DNA of 64,000 bases from CAVRUZ01 sp963724495. GTDB taxonomy: Bacteria > Actinomycetota > Actinomycetes > Propionibacteriales > DAIQRJ01. Each line of letters begins with the position of its first letter. Position 1 is the stretch's first letter. The notes under the pieces are model-generated. The model saw only the letters and a list, made by a program, of their open reading frames with translations. It was not told where the DNA came from and made no database searches. The DNA is taken from positions 682,001 through 746,000 of the forward strand of contig CAVRUZ010000002.1 of assembly GCA_963724495.1 (NCBI GenBank), in the 5' to 3' direction. Below, in pieces: positions 59,424-64,000 of the stretch. Both the position numbers and the translations under genes were made by a program.

Positions 59424-60352
59424 GGTGCGGAGTCCTCCCCGCTGCCGGCGGCCGGCTCGGCGAACCGGAGGGCGGTCACGTTGTCACCTGGGATCGTCAG
59501 CGACTTCCTACCGTCGACGGAGTACACGACGTCGTGACTGGAGGACAGGTTGAGCATCCACAGCCCTCCGTCGCTCTCGGCGTACCTGCCTGCCAGTGTC
59601 TTGGGATCACCGATGGCCGAGACGACGTAGGGCCTGGCCAGCGGGCGGTAGTCCACCGTAATCGCCTGACCCGCCGACCTGATCGCCGTCGTCGCGGTGA
59701 GCCGCTGGCCGTTGATCGACACGGCCTCGGCGCCGGCCGCCCACAGGCCGTTGACGAGATGCTGCAGATCGATGTCGAGAACGCGGCTGGCCGGGTCGGC
59801 CCCGGTCACCTTCCCCGGCGGCGCGTCGTCGACCGAGATCACGAGTCCAGGTCCGGTGACCGCCACCGCACCGGTCAGGACCTCGAGGCGGGCGATCCGG
59901 TCGGCGAGGGCCTGATCCCCCGCGACCAGCTGCCCGGCCCGGAGCCGGCCGACCTCGTCGGTCAGGACGCCGCTCTGCCGGGCCAGCGCGTCGGACTGAG
60001 CCGTCTCCGCCCGGACCCGTTCGACCAGGGCCGCCTGTTCGGCGGCCAGCTCCGGCCGCTCCTCCTGGCTCTGCACGATCGCGATCGTGCCGACCAGACC
60101 CACCGCCAGCAGCGCGACCGCGTACCCGGCCCGGGCCAGCCACGCAGGTCGGGCCGGAGTGGGCGTCGAGCGTGCCGACGCCGCCCGGAGCGCGGCGCGC
60201 TGGCCGTAGTCGTCGACAACGATGGCCGTGAGGAGCACCTGCAGGATCGAGGCCGTGTCGTCGTAGCCGGGACTGTGATCGACGTCGTCGCCACGCCGGC
60301 GTCCGGGGCCGTACGCGGTGGTGCGCTGTGCATCTCCCGGGGCGCCGGTCAC
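59420..60352 (-). CDS. DUF881 membrane-anchored protein (upstream copy)
   Basis: 310 residues. TM helix near residues 73-93 (RAGYAVALLAVGLVGTIAIV), coiled coil about 97-150 (RPELAAEQAALVERVRAETA...), DUF881 domain: VAVTGPGLVISVDDAPPGKV, ILDIDLQHLVNGLWAAGAEAVSINGQRLTATTAIRSAGQAITV and DPKTLAGRYAESDG. Its interior differs from the downstream copy, so the two are diverged paralogues. Overlaps pgsA2-like by four bases (ATGA). An intracellular N-terminal stretch of 70 residues is rich in charged residues. Confidence 0.9.
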   Translation of the reverse strand: MTGAPGDAQRTTAYGPGRRRGDDVDHSPGYDDTASILQVLLTAIVVDDYGQRAALRAASARSTPTPARPAWLARAGYAVALLAVGLVGTIAIVQSQEERPELAAEQAALVERVRAETAQSDALARQSGVLTDEVGRLRAGQLVAGDQALADRIARLEVLTGAVAVTGPGLVISVDDAPPGKVTGADPASRVLDIDLQHLVNGLWAAGAEAVSINGQRLTATTAIRSAGQAITVDYRPLARPYVVSAIGDPKTLAGRYAESDGGLWMLNLSSSHDVVYSVDGRKSLTIPGDNVTALRFAEPAAGSGEDSAP

Positions 60353-61071
60353 CGCGGTGTCCCGTCCGACACTTCACCAGGCGGCTGGTTGGGCTTCGTG
60401 CCTTCCGCCGCCGTGGTCGCCCCCTCGTCATCGCCTGTCGACGATGCCTGGTCGTCGTCTTGTGCAGCCTGCGCTGCCGCGAGCCGCCGTTCACGTCCGG
60501 CCTCTCGGAGCAGCGCGTGCGCCTGGAGGATGTAGAGCACGGCTCCCCACCAGTACAGGAGGATGCCCCACCAGCCGAAGGCCCACCCGAGCGCCTTTGC
60601 CGCGTCGTGGATCTTGCCGTCGCCGTCGCCGAGGAACAGCAAGGGCAGCGCATACAGCAGGGCGAATGTGGCGGCCTTGCCCACGAAGTGCACGGGCAGC
60701 GCCCCGAGCCCACGCACCCGCATCACCAGCAGCACGACGCCCATGACGACCTCGCGGCTCACGAGCACGAACACCAGCCACCACGGGATGATGTCGCGGA
60801 TCGCCAGTGCGATCACCGCCGCGGCGATGTAGGCCCGATCGGCCAACGGATCGAGGATCGCCCCATAGGACGACAGCTGGCCGGTTGCCCGCGCGATCTT
60901 GCCGTCGAGGTAGTCCGTCAGCGCCGAGACCGCGAGAACGAGCAGCGCCCAACCGTCGGCCTCCGGCCCGAGAACCAACCACAGGAACAACGGCACGCCG
61001 AGCAGCCTGAGCATGCTCAGGGCATTGGGAATCGTCCAGACCCGGTTGGGAAGCGGCTGGACGTCGGTCAC
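60349..61071 (-). CDS. pgsA2: CDP-alcohol phosphatidyltransferase (PgsA2-like)
   Basis: 240 residues. The CDP-alcohol phosphotransferase signature is complete: DYLDGKIARATGQLSSYGAILDPLADR (D-x2-DG-x2-AR-x8-G-x3-D-x3-D), spanning residues 54-80, in a membrane protein with four or more helices. A Gly/Asp-rich tail of about 45 residues follows. The position at the head of the DUF881-SbpA block equals Rv1822 (pgsA2). It makes a phosphatidyl-alcohol, probably phosphatidylglycerophosphate, but the substrate is not certain. Confidence 0.9.
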   Translation of the reverse strand: MTDVQPLPNRVWTIPNALSMLRLLGVPLFLWLVLGPEADGWALLVLAVSALTDYLDGKIARATGQLSSYGAILDPLADRAYIAAAVIALAIRDIIPWWLVFVLVSREVVMGVVLLVMRVRGLGALPVHFVGKAATFALLYALPLLFLGDGDGKIHDAAKALGWAFGWWGILLYWWGAVLYILQAHALLREAGRERRLAAAQAAQDDDQASSTGDDEGATTAAEGTKPNQPPGEVSDGTPR

Positions 61072-61080
61072 TCTCCGAGG

Positions 61081-61893
61081 CTATCCGTGCCCAGCCCGCG
61101 ACGCCGGTACGCCGCCGAGTGTCTCGCCGAGGACCTCGGACATCCCGTCCCATTCCCGCCAGATGTCGACCATGACCTCGGTCCGGATCGCGTCGTGCCC
61201 ACGCCGCTTCAGCCTGAAGTAGATCGCGTAACGGATGTTCGGCCCGGTGTTGGGCGCGATGCCGTGCCCGATCTGATAGTGCGAGAACACCGCATCGCCG
61301 GCGCGCGGCTTCACCTGGACAGGCTCCGGGAGCTCCACCGGCGGCATGCCGCGCAGCAACGCCTCGGCACCCTCAGCCTCGAAGTAGTCCGCATAGATGC
61401 GGTGGCTGCCCGGCCAGACGGTGAAGTTCCCCCAGTTGTCGTTGGGAACGTCGGAGAGGTACACGCCCACGAGCGCGGTGAAGTTGTAGATCTGTCCCTC
61501 GGGGACACCGTTGAGCGGCGTGTACATGCCGTCGATGTGCGGATGGACCGGGCCTGGCGGATTGGTAGCCGGGAACCTCAGAGCGATCTGGGCGTAGTCG
61601 ACCGGTTCCAGCTCACCGGCGCCGATCGCCGACTCGGCCAGCTGCCAGAGCGGAGTCTCGGTGAGCAACGAGATGATCTCTGGCGCTCCGGTGATCTCCC
61701 GGCAGTAGCTCTGCGCCCGGAGCGTGGGCAGCTCATCTGGCGCCATCCCCTTCTCCCCGAGGGAGGCGTTGATGATCCGCAACGCGGCCGCCACCTTGTC
61801 CCGCGGGACAACCTGCTCGACGAGTACGAACCCGTCGTCGCGGATCGATTCCTTCTGCTCACTGCTGAGATGTGCGCGGTGGTCGCCGGTCAT
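61081..61893 (-). CDS. Phytanoyl-CoA dioxygenase-family enzyme, second paralogue
   Basis: 270 residues. Starts LSSEQKESIRDDGFVLVEQVVPRDKVAAALRII; iron motif HPHIDGMYTPLNG (HxD), distal His in SHYQIGHGIAPNTGPNIRYAIYFRLK with the 2-oxoglutarate Arg (NIRYA). The double-stranded beta-helix is complete. It is a different subgroup from the PhyH at 17.2 kb (HPHIDG versus HWHQDTP, longer N-terminus). Ends 9 bp after the pgsA2-like gene begins upstream, on the same strand. Substrate unknown. Confidence 0.88.
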   Translation of the reverse strand: MTGDHRAHLSSEQKESIRDDGFVLVEQVVPRDKVAAALRIINASLGEKGMAPDELPTLRAQSYCREITGAPEIISLLTETPLWQLAESAIGAGELEPVDYAQIALRFPATNPPGPVHPHIDGMYTPLNGVPEGQIYNFTALVGVYLSDVPNDNWGNFTVWPGSHRIYADYFEAEGAEALLRGMPPVELPEPVQVKPRAGDAVFSHYQIGHGIAPNTGPNIRYAIYFRLKRRGHDAIRTEVMVDIWREWDGMSEVLGETLGGVPASRAGHG

Positions 61894-62114
61894 GCTCCGA
61901 CGCTAGGCCGGTGCGTCGGGACAGCGCAGGCGGTTACGGCCGGTGGACGCGTACTGGCCGTCACCGGCCCACGACCAGGGGCTCGTCCCGCCGGATCGCT
62001 CGGCCAGGCGCCGGTGTGCACGCCGGTAGCCGGAAACCCGGCGCTCAAGAGAGCTAACCGGCGCTTGACCAGCCCTTGCGGCGGAGGATGTCCGTCCGTG
62101 CACAGAAGAGCGTC

Positions 62115-62594
62115 CTACTGGACGACGCCGCCCCAGACCGCGGACGAGCCCGCGTCGCCGGTCAGCACGGTGAAGCCGATGAGCACGACCGCACCCGCGA
62201 CGAGCAGCACACCACCCACCACGTTGGCGCTGGTTGGCGTGGACTCACGGCGCCGGAGCGCTGCCGGCAGCACGAGACAGACGATCACCACCAGGACCAG
62301 CCAGCCCCAGGTCACGTAGACCAGGCGGCCGGCGAGCTCGATGTGCCGCTCGAGATCACCGCTGGGCGGCTGTCCGGCGGTGACCAGCGACTCGAGGTAC
62401 TCGCCGCTCTCCCTGGCGACGAATGCCGCGCCGGCGGTGACAGCAGCACCCAGGACCACGAGCCAGCGCAACCAGCTACGCCAGCGCGGTACCAACGCGT
62501 ATGCAATCGCGCCGAGGGCGCTGAGCGGACCGATGACCACCACCGCGTGCACGACCAGCGGGTGGAGCGGCAGCCCCGACACCGTCTCGAACAT
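62115..62594 (-). CDS. DUF2231 integral membrane protein
   Basis: 159 residues, four TM segments: GLPLHPLVVHAVVVIGPLSALGAIAYAL, WLRWLVVLGAAVTAGAAFVA, LVYVTWGWLVLVVIVCLVLP and VVGGVLLVAGAVVLIGFTVL. The GLPLHPLVVHAVV motif with two His in the first helix is the DUF2231 hallmark, possibly haem-binding. Function unknown. The 221-bp gap above it, up to the PhyH start at 61893, holds nothing I recognise. The methyltransferase gene ends 5 bp upstream on the same strand. Confidence 0.88.
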   Translation of the reverse strand: MFETVSGLPLHPLVVHAVVVIGPLSALGAIAYALVPRWRSWLRWLVVLGAAVTAGAAFVARESGEYLESLVTAGQPPSGDLERHIELAGRLVYVTWGWLVLVVIVCLVLPAALRRRESTPTSANVVGGVLLVAGAVVLIGFTVLTGDAGSSAVWGGVVQ

Positions 62595-62599
62595 TCAGA

Positions 62600-63694
62600 T
62601 CACCCATCCTCTTGCCGATGCTGTCGGTTCCCGTCGGCGTACCCGGTCCCTGCTAGGACGACGGATGCCGGATGTCCGTTCACCAGAATCGGGATCGACT
62701 GCGCTTTCGGCAGGCCAACGACCGAAAGTGCCTCGAGAAAGGCCGATTCGAGACGGCGTGACACCAGCAGGACCAGGCGGCCGCGCCCAGGATGCAGGAC
62801 CCGGGCCAAGGATCTCGTCAACGCGCGGGCGAAGTCCTCCGGCGATCCGGGCAGCGGCTCGTGCTCGCCCCACGGCGGGTCGGTGACGATGGCGTCGACC
62901 GAGCCGGTGGCCACCGACGACAGGTCGGCGGCGTCCTCGGCAGTCAGCACCACCCCGCCTCGCCGAAGCTCCGTCGGCAGGTCCGCACGCAGCCGCTCGA
63001 GGGCGAGATCGTTGTAGGCGACCCGGCGTGCCGGCGTCGTGAGACGTGCCGCGACCAGCGATCCGCTCCCTCCCATCGGGTCGAGGAAACTGTCGCCCGC
63101 ATGCGGTCGCGACGCCCGGACCAGCAACGCCGCGAGTTCCGCGCCGAGGCTCCCCCGGGCCGGCGCGGGCCGCCGCGGCTGACGCAGGCGCAGGGCGAAC
63201 AGCACGCGGTCCAGGCCGCGCCGGCCGATCAACCACAGCTCCTCGCCCGAGCCACGGGTCTGGACGCGGCCGCCCGTGCGCCGAACCAGCTCACGCTCCA
63301 GGCCGGTGCGAGCACCGCGCCCGAAGGCGGTGAGTTGTCCGTCGAGCGTGGCCATCACCCGGAACGGAGCCTTTCGAGGAACTGCTGCGACGAGCCCCGC
63401 CTGTCGTCGCACGAGGTCGGTCACGGCGTTGACCGCGCGGTCGAGCGTCGAGGCCGGGTCGCGGCCCACCCGCGGGACGTCGGTCAGAACGAGATAGCTG
63501 TTCTTCAGGTACGGCAAGGCGCTCAGCACGTCTGGTGGCGCCGTCGTCGAGACCTGCAGGGCGGAGTCGTCGGCGTGGACGACCTCCGCGCCACCGAGGT
63601 CGTCGTCGAGGCTTCTTCGCACGAGGTCGCCGAGGCCGGCTGGGAACTGCACCAGATAGCGGCGCGACTCCGAGGCTTGGCGTCGCGCGGTCAC
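62600..63694 (-). CDS. THUMP-domain/TRM11-like RNA or N6-adenine methyltransferase
   Basis: 364 residues from GTG 63694. The N-terminal part (YLVQFPAGLGDLVRRSLDDDLGGAEVVHAD...PYLKNSYLVLTD) is THUMP-like; the C-terminal SAM domain has SFLDPMGGSGSLVAARL, AYNDLALERLRADLP, GVVLTAEDAADL and the catalytic TDPPWGEHEPLPG (N6-type DPPW). Pattern fits tRNA guanine-N2 or N6A RNA methylases of the TRM11/Trm14 group. A longer frame upstream exists but is not family-like. Divergent from the FGGY kinase gene, 227 bp between starts. Confidence 0.85.
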   Translation of the reverse strand: MTARRQASESRRYLVQFPAGLGDLVRRSLDDDLGGAEVVHADDSALQVSTTAPPDVLSALPYLKNSYLVLTDVPRVGRDPASTLDRAVNAVTDLVRRQAGLVAAVPRKAPFRVMATLDGQLTAFGRGARTGLERELVRRTGGRVQTRGSGEELWLIGRRGLDRVLFALRLRQPRRPAPARGSLGAELAALLVRASRPHAGDSFLDPMGGSGSLVAARLTTPARRVAYNDLALERLRADLPTELRRGGVVLTAEDAADLSSVATGSVDAIVTDPPWGEHEPLPGSPEDFARALTRSLARVLHPGRGRLVLLVSRRLESAFLEALSVVGLPKAQSIPILVNGHPASVVLAGTGYADGNRQHRQEDG

Positions 63695-63790
63695 GAGGGC
63701 GGAGCATGCTCGCTGCCCGGTAGCGGTGCAAGGTCTGACGCAGGCGCCAAGTGCCGCGCGTAGGTTGACCGCTGCCCGTGGCGGGCCGGC

Positions 63791-63836
63791 TCCTTCTGCC
63801 AACTTGATGAACGTCCTCCTGCCAACCTGGTGAACG
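63791..63836. repeat. 23-bp tandem direct repeat in a divergent promoter gap
   Basis: Two adjacent 23-nt units, 63791-63813 and 63814-63836, differ at three positions. Each contains CTGCCAACNTGNTGAACG. They lie 86 bp before the FGGY kinase start and 97 bp before the methyltransferase start, suited to a regulator site. Confidence 0.6.
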
Positions 63837-63921
63837 GCGAGTCCTTCGGGAGGTGTTTCCCTGTGGAGATCGGTCAGACGCCGCAGGTCGCGACCCGGAC
63901 GAGACGATCGTCGACGGACCG

Positions 63922-64000
63922 GTGACCACCTGCTACCTGGGCGTCGATGTCGGGACGTCGTCATCCAAGGGCGTGTTGGTCGACTCGGCGGGGCGCGTGC
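63922..64000 (+). CDS. FGGY-family carbohydrate kinase, N-terminal 26 residues only
   Basis: From GTG 63922 the frame reads VTTCYLGVDVGTSSSKGVLVDSAGRV and runs off the window. The DVGTSSSKG phosphate-binding motif is typical of xylulokinase/gluconokinase-type FGGY kinases, which phosphorylate sugars or polyols with ATP. The sugar cannot be told. Upstream tandem repeats may be its operator. Confidence 0.8.
   Translation, partial: MTTCYLGVDVGTSSSKGVLVDSAGRV

Overview
High-GC actinobacterial chromosome. The clearest marker is the block at 51.4-61.1 kb: pgsA2-like, DUF881, SbpA (DUF1290), DUF881, gcvH, garA, ftsR-like MerR, DUF151 nuclease, second MerR, glycine riboswitch, gcvP. This is the same gene order as Mycobacterium tuberculosis Rv1822-Rv1832. 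Frequent GTG starts, F420-type oxidoreductase families and a SURF1 gene (aerobic haem-copper oxidase assembly) agree with a free-living aerobic actinomycete, perhaps Propionibacteriales; the order is a guess.

Layout. 0-31.5 kb is accessory and metabolic: a UvrA-like tail, an AraC/VOC pair, a GntR-ABC exporter operon, TetR-RidA, DUF899, an LLM flavoprotein, a YciI-ECF42 sigma pair, pdxST, two alpha/beta hydrolases, a debris-rich stretch at 12.7-17.1 kb, a PhyH dioxygenase next to a convergent methyltransferase, a two-component system, an S10 peptidase, an MFS transporter, an ABC-F ATPase, GNAT, a 2-hydroxyacid dehydrogenase, an enolase-superfamily enzyme, chorismate mutase and a MOSC protein. 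31.5-51.4 kb holds an alpha-galactosidase-like hydrolase, SDR, PQQ-type sugar dehydrogenase lipoprotein, MBL, Nudix, MarR, esterase, SURF1, a YhaN/YhaO-like (SbcCD-like) pair, the TldD/TldE protease pair, a beta-hydroxyacid dehydrogenase, HAD hydrolases and a secreted GH18 protein. 51.4-64 kb holds the conserved gcv/gar block, a second PhyH enzyme, DUF2231, a THUMP-type methyltransferase and the start of an FGGY sugar kinase.

Two patterns stand out. First, about fifteen frameshifts fall in ten genes, all before 31.5 kb, and most are explained by one extra base; the following 32 kb has none that I can see. This is either real decay of accessory genes or a locally poor consensus. Second, several compact DNA/RNA elements sit between genes: two 78-nt copies of a palindromic element placed just after the stop codons of minus-strand genes, two long unrelated palindromes, an 11-bp tandem repeat before a response regulator, three 15-16-bp spaced repeats before the second MerR gene, a 23-bp tandem repeat before the FGGY kinase, and a single-aptamer glycine riboswitch before gcvP. 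I recognised no tRNA, rRNA, CRISPR array, insertion sequence or intact phage gene.
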